Notes under the pieces: generated by a model | The model's database searches: none | Seen by the model: the letters and a program-made list of their open reading frames with translations, nothing else | Told to the model about the DNA's origin: nothing | Shown here: positions 50,169 to 60,500 of the stretch, one piece after another | How the letters are laid out: the number at the start of each line of letters is the position of its first letter | Numbering within the stretch: the first letter of the stretch is position 1 | DNA from: Rheinheimera mesophila | GTDB lineage: Bacteria; Pseudomonadota; Gammaproteobacteria; Enterobacterales; Alteromonadaceae | Assembly (NCBI RefSeq): GCF_000986865.1 | Contig: NZ_LAVS01000001.1 | Span: forward strand, 62,001-126,000 | Reading direction: 5' to 3' | DNA: 64,000 bases | Translations under genes and position numbers: made by a program

Positions 50169-50899
50169 AAACGGCCAGCCATCACGTTCTGATACAAGGC
50201 GGTAGTCTGCACCTGAAGATGGGCTTGTTGTAGCTTTTTTACCAGTGCAGGGTCAGTGTCCTTACTGGCCGCCAAATAGGTTTTTTGCTCAAGCTGTGGG
50301 ATAGCCAGCACAAAACGTGTGCTCCCTTGGGGTTGCACCAACTGTCGCTCCATTAATCTCAACGCGGCTTCGTCATCTATGACATAATCTACTTTGCCTT
50401 TGAGCAATAAGCGCCAGGATTCAAGAATATCCGCTGAAAGCTGCAGCTCTTTACCAACTCTCATTCCCTGTTGCTTTAACCAATGATAAGAGAAATCGTC
50501 TCTTTGCACCGCAATCACAGCAGAACCTAAGTCTTGCAAATGATTCGGAGCCAAATCAGTACGTTCGGCCAGCCGGACTAAACCTAACCTGTAGTTCGCC
50601 ACAGGACCAATCCAGTGGAATTCGTTCTCCCGCTCTGCGGTTCTGGCGATATTGTAAATCAGCACGTTAGGCACAGAGGTAGCGATATAAAAGGCTCTGG
50701 CCCAGGGATACACTTCGATGCGGCTTTGCAGCCCCGCCTGTTGTAACGTAGCCTCAACAATTTGTGTGCTGACCCCGGCAACCCGGCCATTTTCAACCGT
50801 CTGGTGTGGCGGTGATAACTCGGTCACGATCCGCAGCGACGCAGCTTCAACACCGATCACTGATAAAGCAAACAAAACAGCCACTGCGCGTTTTATCAC
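50165..50899 (-). CDS. Periplasmic solute-binding protein, family 3-like
   Basis: A 244-residue protein with a signal peptide (to about Ala19) and the fold pattern of polar-amino-acid-type binding proteins (RIVTELSPPHQTVENGRVAGVSTQIV, WARAFYIATSVPNVLIYNIARTAERENEF). No ABC permease or ATPase is nearby, so it may be a stand-alone sensor or scavenger, as is common in this group in Alteromonadales. The start is GTG with GAGG seven bases before. It overlaps the convergent fldB stop by four bases. Confidence 0.82.
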   Translation of the reverse strand: MIKRAVAVLFALSVIGVEAASLRIVTELSPPHQTVENGRVAGVSTQIVEATLQQAGLQSRIEVYPWARAFYIATSVPNVLIYNIARTAERENEFHWIGPVANYRLGLVRLAERTDLAPNHLQDLGSAVIAVQRDDFSYHWLKQQGMRVGKELQLSADILESWRLLLKGKVDYVIDDEAALRLMERQLVQPQGSTRFVLAIPQLEQKTYLAASKDTDPALVKKLQQAHLQVQTTALYQNVMAGRF

Positions 50900-51001
50900 G
50901 ACTGAACCTCAAGCCTGTGGAGTAGTTTTTATACAACTTGTATTTATGCTAGCTTAATTCAGCATTGCTTTCCTGCCACGGAGTATTTGACCGGCAAGCA
51001 A

Positions 51002-51023
51002 AAGGGTGGCATACGCCACCCTT
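51002..51023 (-). terminator. Terminator of the aromatic aminotransferase gene
   Basis: AAGGGTGGC (51002-51010) pairs with GCCACCCTT (51015-51023); TTTTGCTTG follows on the minus strand. Confidence 0.8.
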
Positions 51024-51044
51024 CTGTCGGTTCTGCCCGCTAAT

Positions 51045-52238
51045 TTAGGCTTTTAACACCTGCGCCATGGCTTTGGCGAAATAATCGATATTGCTGTGAT
51101 TTAAACCGGCAATACTGACACGGCTTGAGCCTACCATGTAAATACTGAACTCTTTGCGCAGACGCTCAATTTGCTCTTTGTTAATGCCGAGGAACGAGAA
51201 CATACCATGTTGTTTGGTGATGAAACTAAAATCCTGTGTGATCCCCTCAGCGACAAATTTATCAATAATCAACTGACGGTAGTCATTGATACGATTGCGC
51301 ATGACCGCCAGTTCCTGATGCCACAAGGCGGTTAATTCCTGACTGTCCAGAATATGGCTGACAATAATAGCGCCATGCGCCGGTGGCATAGAGTAGATAC
51401 TACGCACCACGCTTAACAACACTGATTTTGCAATCTGTGTGATTTTGCTGTCTGCTGTGACTATGCTACAGGCCCCTATACGCTCACGGTATAAACCGAA
51501 GTTTTTCGAGCAGGAGCTGCATAAAATCAGTTCATCCACCAGATCGGCAACATAACGCAGACCTTGAGTATCCTCCTCCAGACCTAAACCAAAGCCCTGA
51601 TAGGCCATATCGACCAGCGGGGTAAAACCTTTTTCTTTAGCTAAATGGGCAAATTGTTTCCACTGTTCAAAGTTCAAATCCATACCACTTGGGTTATGGC
51701 AGCAGGCATGTACCAGCACCACATCACCGGCTGGCACCTGTGCCAGTTCAGCGAGCATGGCATCAAACTTCAGACCTTTGGTGTCCCAGTCGTAGTAGCT
51801 GTATTCTTTAACTTTCAGACCTGCGGCCTGAAATAAAGAAATATGGTTAGCCCAGGTAGGGTTGGTCACCCACACTGTGGCCTCTGGATTGGCTTTTTTA
51901 ATAAATTCAGCAGCCACCCGCAACGCCCCTGTGCCACCCGGCGTATGAGCCGTAGTGACCCGACCAGATAACAACACTTTGTGCTGACCAAAGGCCAGTT
52001 GTTCGATATGGCGGTTAAAGGATAAATCCCCCGCCATCCCGATATAGGTTTTACTATCTTCGTTTTTTAACCGCAGCGCTTCGGCTTTTTTCACACAATC
52101 CAGCACAGCCGTATGGCCTTGCTCGTCTTTGTAGACACCTACCCCAAGGTCCACTTTCAGTGGATTTGGATCGTCTTTATAAGCGGCCATTAAACCTAAA
52201 ATGGGATCGATAGGGGTCGGCTGTAAGTGCGAAAACAT
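51045..52238 (-). CDS. Aromatic/aspartate aminotransferase (TyrB/AspC family)
   Basis: A 397-residue class-I PLP aminotransferase. The PLP Lys lies in CSSCSKNFGLYRERIG, with HACCHNPSGMDL before it and SSRVSIAGL near the C terminus. It transfers amino groups between aromatic or acidic amino acids and 2-oxoglutarate; TyrB versus AspC cannot be settled here. ATG 52238 is chosen because AGGT lies at the normal distance, unlike the ATG six bases upstream. Confidence 0.93.
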   Translation of the reverse strand: MFSHLQPTPIDPILGLMAAYKDDPNPLKVDLGVGVYKDEQGHTAVLDCVKKAEALRLKNEDSKTYIGMAGDLSFNRHIEQLAFGQHKVLLSGRVTTAHTPGGTGALRVAAEFIKKANPEATVWVTNPTWANHISLFQAAGLKVKEYSYYDWDTKGLKFDAMLAELAQVPAGDVVLVHACCHNPSGMDLNFEQWKQFAHLAKEKGFTPLVDMAYQGFGLGLEEDTQGLRYVADLVDELILCSSCSKNFGLYRERIGACSIVTADSKITQIAKSVLLSVVRSIYSMPPAHGAIIVSHILDSQELTALWHQELAVMRNRINDYRQLIIDKFVAEGITQDFSFITKQHGMFSFLGINKEQIERLRKEFSIYMVGSSRVSIAGLNHSNIDYFAKAMAQVLKA

Positions 52239-52290
52239 AGTCATTACCTATTAGTTTGCGGTGTTAAAAAATCAATTCGGTTTCATCTTA

Positions 52291-52980
52291 TCATGCAGGC
52301 AACAAGTCTGGCAGCACAAGACAAATAGCGACCAAACGAACCAAAGCCTCTGTATGGTAGGCCTGACGTTTGAATGCTTCTGCGTCAATAATACCTGCCA
52401 GTTCACCTTTATTGTTGAATAGAGGCAAACAGGCTTCGGACAATACTTTGGGGTCACAAGTGTAGTATTCGCCACCTGCAGTCAGATAAGCAGTGACATC
52501 GTTGATCACCTTCGCCTTACCTGTCAGTCCCACTGTACTGTTATTACTGATTTGCGCAAATTCGGCCGTTAATGGAAATTCAGCGCGTGAGGCTGCACCA
52601 AAATAAGCCAGTTTGACCAGCACAGTTTCACCTTGCGGATTCTGACGTTTTTGGTAAATACCAAACCAGTCACTGTCCTTGGTCTGCTGATAGTTTTGTA
52701 CTACCGCAGTTAACCGGCTCAGAGCTGCTGCTGTGGTCTGATTTTGACCTATAGTTGCAGCCAGATCATAAGGTTCATCGGCCAGTTGACCAAACAAAGA
52801 ACAAGCTCCACCTTCGCCTAACTCAGGTACCTGATAAGACCAGCTCACCGCGGGCGCCGCTGCAGCAACAAGTTGTGTTTTGAGTGCGGAAACAGCGTGT
52901 TCTATCGCAGCTTCCTGCCCTTCTAATAAGGCAGCCAATCCTGACTGCTCGAGATATAAATGCACAGACACTTCAGCCAT
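52291..52980 (-). CDS. GAF-domain protein of unknown function
   Basis: A 229-residue cytoplasmic protein with a GAF-like core in its second half (SDWFGIYQKRQN, TVLVKLAYFGAASRAEFPL, EYYTCDPKVLSEACLPLFNNKGELAGIIDAEAF). The last block resembles the C-terminal half of GAF sensors and of free-methionine-sulfoxide reductases, but the cysteine set of fRMsr is not clear. The N-terminal part looks like a dedicated domain of about 90 residues. No enzymatic domain is attached. It is divergent from yciH with a palindromic repeat between them. Confidence 0.72.
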   Translation of the reverse strand: MAEVSVHLYLEQSGLAALLEGQEAAIEHAVSALKTQLVAAAAPAVSWSYQVPELGEGGACSLFGQLADEPYDLAATIGQNQTTAAALSRLTAVVQNYQQTKDSDWFGIYQKRQNPQGETVLVKLAYFGAASRAEFPLTAEFAQISNNSTVGLTGKAKVINDVTAYLTAGGEYYTCDPKVLSEACLPLFNNKGELAGIIDAEAFKRQAYHTEALVRLVAICLVLPDLLPA

Positions 52981-53051
52981 CCAGATTTCTAAAATTAGTG
53001 ATAGTTTACCAGAAGCCTTTTATTTGCCAATGGCTTTTTTTGCCTCTTCAA

Positions 53052-53184
53052 CTCTATACCCTAAGTAATTGGAGTTGTAGCAAGGCGACAAGAGATTGAG
53101 ACCCAAGGAGCATAGGCCACTATGTGACTTGGGCGAGAGCGCGCAGGTAACAAAGCTGCAGCTTCAAGAACGACGGGGATAGAG
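53052..53184. repeat. Imperfect-palindromic intergenic repeat (MITE-like)
   Basis: The 133-bp element starts CTCTATACCC and ends GGGGATAGAG. The outer 29 bp arms are imperfect reverse complements, and an inner pair CCCAAGGAGCATA / ACTATGTGACTTGGG is nested inside. I recognise the AAGTAATTGGAGTTG...GCAAGGCGACAAG type from intergenic repeats in related gammaproteobacteria such as Shewanella and Aeromonas. It encodes no protein and could form a cruciform or structured RNA. Confidence 0.75.
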
Positions 53185-53245
53185 CTTGCTGTTTACTTAT
53201 TTGTTGTTTATCGTGCGCCTTCTAACGACTTACACAGATTATTTT

Positions 53246-53644
53246 ATGAGTGGCAAAAAAATTTCGTTGGCCGACTGGCAACACCAATTAGGACGGCCCG
53301 CCGAACCTGCAGCAACAGCAGCAACGCACGATTTGGTCTACAGTACAGATGCTGGTCGTATTGACAAACCCAAACCACAACCCGCTATGGCGCAAAGTTT
53401 TGCTGACGGCTATGCCCGATTAAAACGTGAAACCAAAGGCCGTAATGGCAAAGCAGTGATCACTATTTCTGGCCTGGCTGAAAGCGCGGAAAAGCTGGCA
53501 GAAATAGCGGCTTTGTTAAAGAAAAAATGTGGTTGTGGTGGTTCAGTTAAGGATGGCGTGATTGAAATTCAGGGCGATCAACGCGAACTGGTGCAGCAAG
53601 AATTAACCAAACTGGGTTACAAACATAAATGGGCTGGCGGCTGA
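53246..53644 (+). CDS. yciH: SUI1/eIF1-like translation factor (YciH)
   Basis: A 132-residue protein: a low-complexity N-terminal half followed by the SUI1 domain (RETKGRNGKAVITISGL, LLKKKCGCGGSVKDGVIEIQGDQRELVQQELTKLGYKHKWAGG). Bacterial YciH influences start-site choice and general stress translation. The frame is open about 20 codons upstream into the repeat; MSGKKISLADW is the natural start. Confidence 0.92.
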   Translation: MSGKKISLADWQHQLGRPAEPAATAATHDLVYSTDAGRIDKPKPQPAMAQSFADGYARLKRETKGRNGKAVITISGLAESAEKLAEIAALLKKKCGCGGSVKDGVIEIQGDQRELVQQELTKLGYKHKWAGG

Positions 53645-53671
53645 CCAGCAGCTCAATACAATAGGTGTCTG

Positions 53672-54469
53672 ATGCAACAACTCTCCCCTGCCGATTTAGC
53701 CGTTTTGCTGATTGAACCTTCAGATGTTCAACGTAAAATGATCATCAAACAACTGACCGAAGAAGGTGTTAGTCAAATCAGCACGGCGGACTCCATTGCC
53801 TCAGCTATGCTGCAACTGAAGCAACACAAAGCCGATCTGGTGATCAGCAGTTTGTACTTTGAACAAGGCACCAGCCTTGAGCTGCTGGCCAAACTGAAAA
53901 ACGATAGCGATTTAGCGGATGTGCCTTTTGTGCTGATATCCTCTGAAACCAAAAAAGCTCAGTTGGAGCAATTTAAGCAATCCGGTGTTGTAGCCATTTT
54001 ACCCAAGCCTTTTAATTCAGTGCAGTTAGGCAAAGCCCTCAATGCTGCGATCGACTTGTTAAGCCCGGCCGAACTGGAATTGAATTTATTTGATGTGCAC
54101 GATGTTCGGGTATTGGTGGTGGACGACAGTCGTTTGGCCCGCAATCATATAAAACGTGTACTGCAGAATCTGGGGGTCCAGCATTTAACCGAAGCCGAAG
54201 ATGGCCAACAAGCCATTACTCTGCTGCAAAACACCATGTTTGATTTGGTCGTCACCGACTTTAATATGCCGGAAGTGAATGGTCAGGAACTCACTCATTA
54301 CATTCGTGAGCACAGTCAGCAAAGCCATATTCCTGTGCTGATGGTCACCAGCGAAGCCAACGAGTCACATCTGGCTAATATTGCACAATCTGGTGTCAAT
54401 GCACTCTGTGACAAACCCTTTGAACCTGAAACAGTGCGCGCTTTATTAAGCCGTATTATGGAACACTAA
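53672..54469 (+). CDS. Tandem receiver protein with a degenerate first receiver
   Basis: A 265-residue protein made of two receiver domains and no output domain. The first (about 10-130) lacks the acidic pair (EP at 15-16) and the phospho-Asp (VISSLYFE at 57-64) but keeps the Lys (LPKPF), so it cannot be phosphorylated normally. The second (145-265) is complete: Asp151/152 in VVDDSR, Asp196 in VVTDFNMP and Lys in CDKPF. It resembles CheY-like adaptors used in two-component relays; the cognate kinase is not obvious. It starts 27 bp after yciH and may be co-transcribed with it. Confidence 0.87.
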   Translation: MQQLSPADLAVLLIEPSDVQRKMIIKQLTEEGVSQISTADSIASAMLQLKQHKADLVISSLYFEQGTSLELLAKLKNDSDLADVPFVLISSETKKAQLEQFKQSGVVAILPKPFNSVQLGKALNAAIDLLSPAELELNLFDVHDVRVLVVDDSRLARNHIKRVLQNLGVQHLTEAEDGQQAITLLQNTMFDLVVTDFNMPEVNGQELTHYIREHSQQSHIPVLMVTSEANESHLANIAQSGVNALCDKPFEPETVRALLSRIMEH

Positions 54470-54478
54470 CAGCAAGAA

Positions 54479-54502
54479 GGGTCAGAGCGCGAGCTCTGAC
54501 CC
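54479..54502. terminator. Bidirectional hairpin between receiver and M28 genes
   Basis: GGGTCAGAGC (54479-54488) and GCTCTGACCC (54493-54502) form a perfect 10-bp stem with a 4-base loop between convergent stops. Confidence 0.65.
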
Positions 54503-54508
54503 GGGGTA

Positions 54509-56182
54509 TTACTTCTGCCTGTTGTAGTCTTTGCCAAAAATCTTGCCAAAGAAACTGTCTTTTAACCAGACAGGACGTTGTGGGTTGTTTGCCACTTCAG
54601 TGGTGATACCAAAGTTAATGTCGGCAAATGTGGCCCCCGCATCATAACGAATAACGCCAAAATCAGCCGTTAAGCCCGCTTTGTCGTCCGTGGGTTTGTG
54701 GTAATGCTTGGCAAAAAACTTACCCCAGACTTCGCCACCTTTTTGCTTTGGATCTTTGGAGGTAAAACCTGTCATCAAAAATACTGAGGGCACACCTTTT
54801 TGCACTAAAGTGTAATGGTCTGAACGGGTAAAGATTGCCTGTTCCGGCATAGGATCCGGGCTTTGGGTAATGCCCACAGCGGCGGCTGCAGTATCTACTG
54901 TTGCCCCTAAACTGGAGTGATTGGCACCAAAGGCGACGATATCAGCAAAAGGGTACAACAGCACTGGCATATCGATATTGACGTTTGCCACCAGTTTGTC
55001 GATCGGACGGGTTGGATAATGGGCAAAATAATCAGCACCCAATAAACCTTTTTCTTCCCCTGTCACAGCCACAAACAACAAAGAACGTTTTGGCCGCTGT
55101 GCCTGCTGTGCAAATAAACGCGCCGTTTCCAGCATAATGCTGACGCCGGCGGCGTTGTCCATCAGGCCGTTATTGATTTTGTCTTTGCTGCGTACGTCGT
55201 TGGAAAAACCTATGTGATCGGAGTGTGCGGTCACGACCACATACTCATCTTTCAGCAGCGGATCTGAACCTGGTAATAACGCAACCACGTTCGGACTGCT
55301 GATATCCTCCATCGTCGAGTCACGCTTTAAATTGACTGTGCCTTTCAATTCAAAACCTGAAGGCACTTTTTCAGCCGCCAGATCAGCAAAGATATCATCT
55401 AAAGAACGGCTGGCTCCGGCAAATAACAACTTAGCCGCATCCGGATGCAGATACGCCGAGCCTGTCAGAGACTCAAATTCACCTTCAGCTTTACCATCTT
55501 TGTGCAACCAGCGCATACGGGGGCTGGTCAGGTACATTAGGCTGTTGGCATAAGGCCGGACTTTTTCTTCTGAGGGAGTATGCAACGTAATGACACCTAC
55601 AGCTCCGCGCTCTGCGGCATTTTCTGCTTTTAAGCTTTGAATATGAGCCGCTTCCTCACTAGGTAAAGACTTAGGACGGCCACTGAGCATCACTACAATT
55701 TTGCCCTTCACATCCAGATTGGCATAATCGTCCAGGTTAAATTCTTTCGACACCAGGCCATAACCAACAAACACCAGAGGCGCGGTTACATCCACCTTGG
55801 CATGTAACGTACTGGGGCCGGTAAAAAACTGTTTCGGATAGTCAAAATGGGTTGTGTTACCATCGACTGTCAGTGACATTTTGGCGCTGTTTTGTACCAG
55901 CAACGCTTTACGCATAGGCACAGACTGAAAATAGCCCTGTTCGCCCGCAGGCTCTAAACCTAACGCCGCCAGTTGAGTGGCGATATAGTTGGAGGCGATT
56001 TGATGACCCCGACTGCCTGTATCACGGCCTTCTAAGCTGTCATCACCTAAAAAGGCCATATGGGCCTCAATAGCTTTTGCACTGGCTTTAGGTTGCACAA
56101 CCTCAGAAGAGGGGGCAGTGCTGCTTTGGCATCCGGTCAGCATCAAGAGAGCGGATAGCGCACTGATTGACATCAGTTTCAT
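54509..56182 (-). CDS. M28-family metallopeptidase lipoprotein with PA domain
   Basis: A 557-residue exported lipoprotein (LLMLTGC). After a long N-terminal region with a PA-type insert (about 120-290), the M28 core has the zinc ligands in VTAHSDHIGF, GLMDNAAGVS, VTGEEKGLLG, VANVNIDMPV and FTRSDHYTLVQKG. It is probably an aminopeptidase or dipeptidase of the cell envelope. It follows the amidohydrolase pair on the same strand, but a terminator lies between them. Confidence 0.88.
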   Translation of the reverse strand: MKLMSISALSALLMLTGCQSSTAPSSEVVQPKASAKAIEAHMAFLGDDSLEGRDTGSRGHQIASNYIATQLAALGLEPAGEQGYFQSVPMRKALLVQNSAKMSLTVDGNTTHFDYPKQFFTGPSTLHAKVDVTAPLVFVGYGLVSKEFNLDDYANLDVKGKIVVMLSGRPKSLPSEEAAHIQSLKAENAAERGAVGVITLHTPSEEKVRPYANSLMYLTSPRMRWLHKDGKAEGEFESLTGSAYLHPDAAKLLFAGASRSLDDIFADLAAEKVPSGFELKGTVNLKRDSTMEDISSPNVVALLPGSDPLLKDEYVVVTAHSDHIGFSNDVRSKDKINNGLMDNAAGVSIMLETARLFAQQAQRPKRSLLFVAVTGEEKGLLGADYFAHYPTRPIDKLVANVNIDMPVLLYPFADIVAFGANHSSLGATVDTAAAAVGITQSPDPMPEQAIFTRSDHYTLVQKGVPSVFLMTGFTSKDPKQKGGEVWGKFFAKHYHKPTDDKAGLTADFGVIRYDAGATFADINFGITTEVANNPQRPVWLKDSFFGKIFGKDYNRQK

Positions 56183-56199
56183 AAAGTTTCCTTAAAAAT

Positions 56200-56219
56200 T
56201 CAGGGGCTTTCGCCCCTGA
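56200..56219 (-). terminator. Terminator of the amidohydrolase operon
   Basis: TCAGGGGC (56200-56207) pairs with GCCCCTGA (56212-56219), with ATTTTTAAGG following on the minus strand. Confidence 0.85.
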
Positions 56220-56223
56220 CTGT

Positions 56224-57522
56224 TTAATGTTTAGCCTGGTAACGCTGCTGATATTTATCATGCAGTTGAGTGTGTCTGCTGCTTAAATCCACAGCCCGAC
56301 CATCAATCCACATGTAGCGCACCTTGTGTCCCAGATAATCAAAAATATCCCCGTCAGACACCACCAGAGTAGCGGCTTTGCCTACTTCGATGCTGCCGAT
56401 TTTATCAGCTACACCAGCAATTGCCGCCGCATCAAGTGTAACAGAACGTAACGCCTGTTCAGGACTCAGGCCATAACTGATCGCCTGACCTGCGGCAAAA
56501 ACCACATTTCGGGTATCCCAGTAACCATCCAGAGACAAAGCAAATTTCACACCTGCTTTGGCAAGCATGGCTGGCGTCTGGAATGATTGACTGGTCGCTT
56601 CATCAGTACGTTCAGGAATACCATAAGGTGAGGTGTAAATGACAGACACATTCGCTGACGCCAGTTGCGGTGCGATACGCCAGGCATCGCGCCCTCCAAC
56701 TATGGTCAGTGCAAAGCCGTAGTGCTTGGCAAACTTCATCGCTTGTAGCATCTGACGTTCATCATTCGCATGCACAAAAACCGGTAATTCACCTTTAAAT
56801 ACCGGGATCATCGCCTGCCAGCGTGAATCAACAGGCAGTTTCACCCCTTTCGTCACCGCATCGGCATAAGCTTTGGCTGTTTTAAAGTAACCTTCCAACT
56901 CTGTCATGGCTTTTTGGCTGGCTTTGCGGATCTCTTCCGGCTTTTGTGGCCGCCATGGATTTGGCATCACATCAGCTCGTGGCCATTTGATATGCAAAGC
57001 CACTGAATCTACGACTGTCGCATCCTGCCAGTTCCAGGCATCTAACTGCATCAGTGCTGACTGGCCCATGATCAACGCACCATTTGGATAGACCAGGCTG
57101 TAACTGAAGCCATTGGCACGAATGGTAGGGACCACTTCTGAATCGGCGTTGTAGGCCACCTGAGCTTTAATATCCGGATTGGTATTGGTCACTTCCGTGG
57201 TATCGTCTGTTGCACGCACAGCTTCAATTTCAGTTAAACCCAACTGATTCGCCAGGGCAACCAGTCCCGGATAAAGTTGCTTGCCTTGCAAAGACAGCAC
57301 TTGTGCTCCGGCAGGAGCCGTTAAATCAGCACCAATGGCACTGATTTTTCCGTCGACTAGCAGCACATCTGTATCTTTTAACACGCCATTGGTCACTGTG
57401 TGTACAGTCGCATCCTGCAGCAGGATAGCCTGAGCTTGTTTTGGTGCTGGGACTATGTCGTTGGCCTGTGCTGTTAAGCTCAGCGCTGCTGTCATCAGGG
57501 TAAAAAGTTTAGATAATTTCAT
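56224..57522 (-). CDS. Exported amidohydrolase-like protein lacking the metal-binding HxH
   Basis: A 432-residue exported protein (signal peptide ending SLTAQA) of the imidazolonepropionase-like amidohydrolase group. The usual start of the barrel, PGxIDxHxH, is PGLVALANQLG here, so the first two metal ligands are missing; a later Asp (LSLDGYWD) remains. It is therefore probably inactive or uses another mechanism. GGAG lies six bases before the ATG at 57522. It directly follows a 1027-residue paralogue, and the two are likely co-transcribed and could form a complex. Confidence 0.85.
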   Translation of the reverse strand: MKLSKLFTLMTAALSLTAQANDIVPAPKQAQAILLQDATVHTVTNGVLKDTDVLLVDGKISAIGADLTAPAGAQVLSLQGKQLYPGLVALANQLGLTEIEAVRATDDTTEVTNTNPDIKAQVAYNADSEVVPTIRANGFSYSLVYPNGALIMGQSALMQLDAWNWQDATVVDSVALHIKWPRADVMPNPWRPQKPEEIRKASQKAMTELEGYFKTAKAYADAVTKGVKLPVDSRWQAMIPVFKGELPVFVHANDERQMLQAMKFAKHYGFALTIVGGRDAWRIAPQLASANVSVIYTSPYGIPERTDEATSQSFQTPAMLAKAGVKFALSLDGYWDTRNVVFAAGQAISYGLSPEQALRSVTLDAAAIAGVADKIGSIEVGKAATLVVSDGDIFDYLGHKVRYMWIDGRAVDLSSRHTQLHDKYQQRYQAKH

Positions 57523-57533
57523 TGATGACTCCA

Positions 57534-60500
57534 TTAATGCTGATGATCAAAGGCAACAGATAACACATCATGGTTATCCTCACAGTGCCAAACCGGGTTA
57601 TTGGCTTTGTAAGAAGCACCAGAACCTGCTTTGTCATCGTCAGACGATTGCAATACTTTTTGGATCAGCTGCTGTTTTTCAAGGGCCACTTGTTGCTGCC
57701 ATTGCTCGTCCAGTGTCCGTTGATAATAAGGCGCGCCCTCTATCCAGGTTTGCTGGGCGCGGGCATACACAGACAATGGATGGGCAGACCACAACACAAA
57801 GTCAGCCTGTTTACCTTCTTCAACAGAACCTACTTTGTCATCAATTTTTAACTGTTTGGCAGGATTAATAGTGACCATATTCAAAGCCTGTTGCTCGTCC
57901 ATACCACAGTAGACCACAGCTTTGGCCGCTTCCTGATTCAAACGACGTTGCAAGTCCGGGCTGTCTGAGTTCACGCTGACCAGCACCCCTTGTTGTTGCA
58001 TTAAACAAACGTTGGTCGGTATTGCATCCTGTACCTCCATTTTATAAGCCCACCAGTCGGCAAAGCTGGATGCACTGGCACCATGCGCTTTCATCTCGTC
58101 CGCTACTTTATAGCCTTCGAGAATATGAGTGAAGGTGGTGATGTTAAACCCCATCTCTTCGGCCAGTCTGATAATCATCAGAATCTCAGAAGCGACGTAG
58201 GAATGGACATGGATAAAACGTTCTTTATCCAGAATTTCCACCAAAGCTTTTAACCGATAATCCAGCCGCGGCGGTGCAGTTCTGCTTTGCTCTGAACCGG
58301 ATAAATCCTCGTACTCGGCCCACTGTGCTTTATACTCTTTGGCGGCCTGGAAGGCGTCACGAATGATAGTATCGACACCACTACGGGTTTGTGGATAACG
58401 GGTGACAAAGTCTTCCCCCCAGTTGGCTTGTTTGACGTTTTCACCTAGTGCAAACTTGATACTCTCTGGTGCACCTTTAAACTTCAATTGCTCAGCATTA
58501 TCGCCCCAGCGCAACTGGATAATTTGTGCCTGCCCACCAATAGGGTTAGCGCTGCCATGCAACAACTGAGCTGTGGTGGTACCGCCAGCCAAGCCACGAT
58601 AAATATTGATGTCATCAGCATCCAGTACGTCACCGATGCGCACTTCAGAGGTCACAGCGTCAGACCCTTCGTTCACGCCCTGATCAATGGCGATATGCGA
58701 ATGTTCGTCGATAATACCGGCTGTTAAGTGCATGCCTGTGGCATCAATCACTGTAAACCCTGAAGGCGTGGACAGGTTTTTGCCAATTTTGACAAACTCA
58801 CCGTCTTCCACCAGCACATCGGTATTCTCTAACTTACCGGCTTTGGCTGAGGTCCAGACTGTGGCATTTTTGATATGCACATTTTGTTGTCTGGCTTTTT
58901 CAGTGACACCAAAAGCCCGGTTTGGGCTGGTCAGTTTTGATAGCAAGACTGGCTTTTCGTCAGCTTTTTTCTGCTCAGTTTTGGCAACCAGAGGTTGCTG
59001 TACGCTGCTGATCGTCAACACCGAACCTTCGGCGGTAACGAACTTGCCTTGTAAGGTTTTCCCCTGAAGTTCACCACTAAATTGTGCTACCCCAGAGCCC
59101 AGACCCAAAGCTTTTAAATCCAAGGCAAACTGCAACTGATTTTTCTGGACAGCCACATGCTTCAGCGTACTGGTTTTGTCGGCCAGCTTGACAGAACCTT
59201 CAACTGAACCTTTTTTATCCTTTAACTCCAAAGGCAGGCTGCTGCCGTTCAGGTTAAGCTGATAAGTACCGGCGAATACAGGTAAATCCATCGCGGTAAA
59301 TTGCTGTTGCTGACCACGAACCCAGGTCGCCACTATTTCACCATCGGCAAACAAGTCACCTTTACTGACCACTAAATCGGCCTGATAACCCTCGGCAATT
59401 TTACCTATCTGCTGTTCCATACCTAACCATTTGGCAGGTTCTGTGGTTAATGCAGCTAAGGCTTTTTGCTGACTTAAGCCATAAGACACGGCTTTACGTA
59501 AGTTAGGCCAGAATTGTTCTGGTTTTTCCAGCTTATGCAAAGTGAGCGCAAAAGGCACTTTCGCCTGTTCCAATACTGCAGCGTTGGCCGGAGCTCGCTC
59601 CCAGTGCCGCAACTGCGCCAGTTCGACATCCAGTTGATCATCCAGTTGCTGCACCGCAGGAGCTGCAGGAAAAGCCAGAGGTAAAATCAGCGGACGGCCT
59701 GTGGCTTTGACCTGATCGATACGACTATATTCGTAGCCTGAGGCCACCAGAGCCACTTTATCCAGGCCAAATTCTTTTAACAACTTATCGGCACGTAACA
59801 AGGCTTGATCATCTGTGGCCTCAAACACTATTCCCTGAGTTTTTAACTGGCCTAATGCGGCTAAATCAGCATTAAATTCAATGGCCTGATTGTAAAAGCG
59901 CCAATTGTTTTTGCCATACGCCTGACTGTACCAGTTGGCGTCAGCCAGAGTCTGGCGGATAAGGGCAATACTGCCCATCAAAGAGGACGGATAACTTTGT
60001 ACCGAAGTGCCTTTGCTAAAGGCCATAAACTGATTGGCCTGGGCCCGCATCACCGCCTCGTTCGGTAAACCCGGCACTAATGAAGTGACAAAAGCCTGAC
60101 CGCGGAAAATCCCGTCGAAACGACCGGATTGTACTGTAGTAAAGCCCTGTTGCTGGTAGCTTTTTGCCTGTTCAGCGTCAGGTTTAAATTCACTGACCCA
60201 ATGCTGACGGGCATGAATAGCGGCGTTGCTGGCGTTACCGCCTTTACGGTCATTGCTGTAATTCGGCTTGCGGCCAAACTCGAAGCCATTGCCCTTTTCA
60301 GCCTTAGGTAATCCGTATTGGCTGTATAAATCGATAAAACCCGGATAAATAAAATAACCGCTGGCATCTATGGTTTGATAGCCAGCCGGTACATCCGCTT
60401 TATTTTGTATTTTGCTTATTTTGCCGTTGCTGATAAGCACAGTGGCATTGTCCAGTCGTTTGCCTGGTTCGGTGATCACTGTGGCATTAGTTAATGCGTA

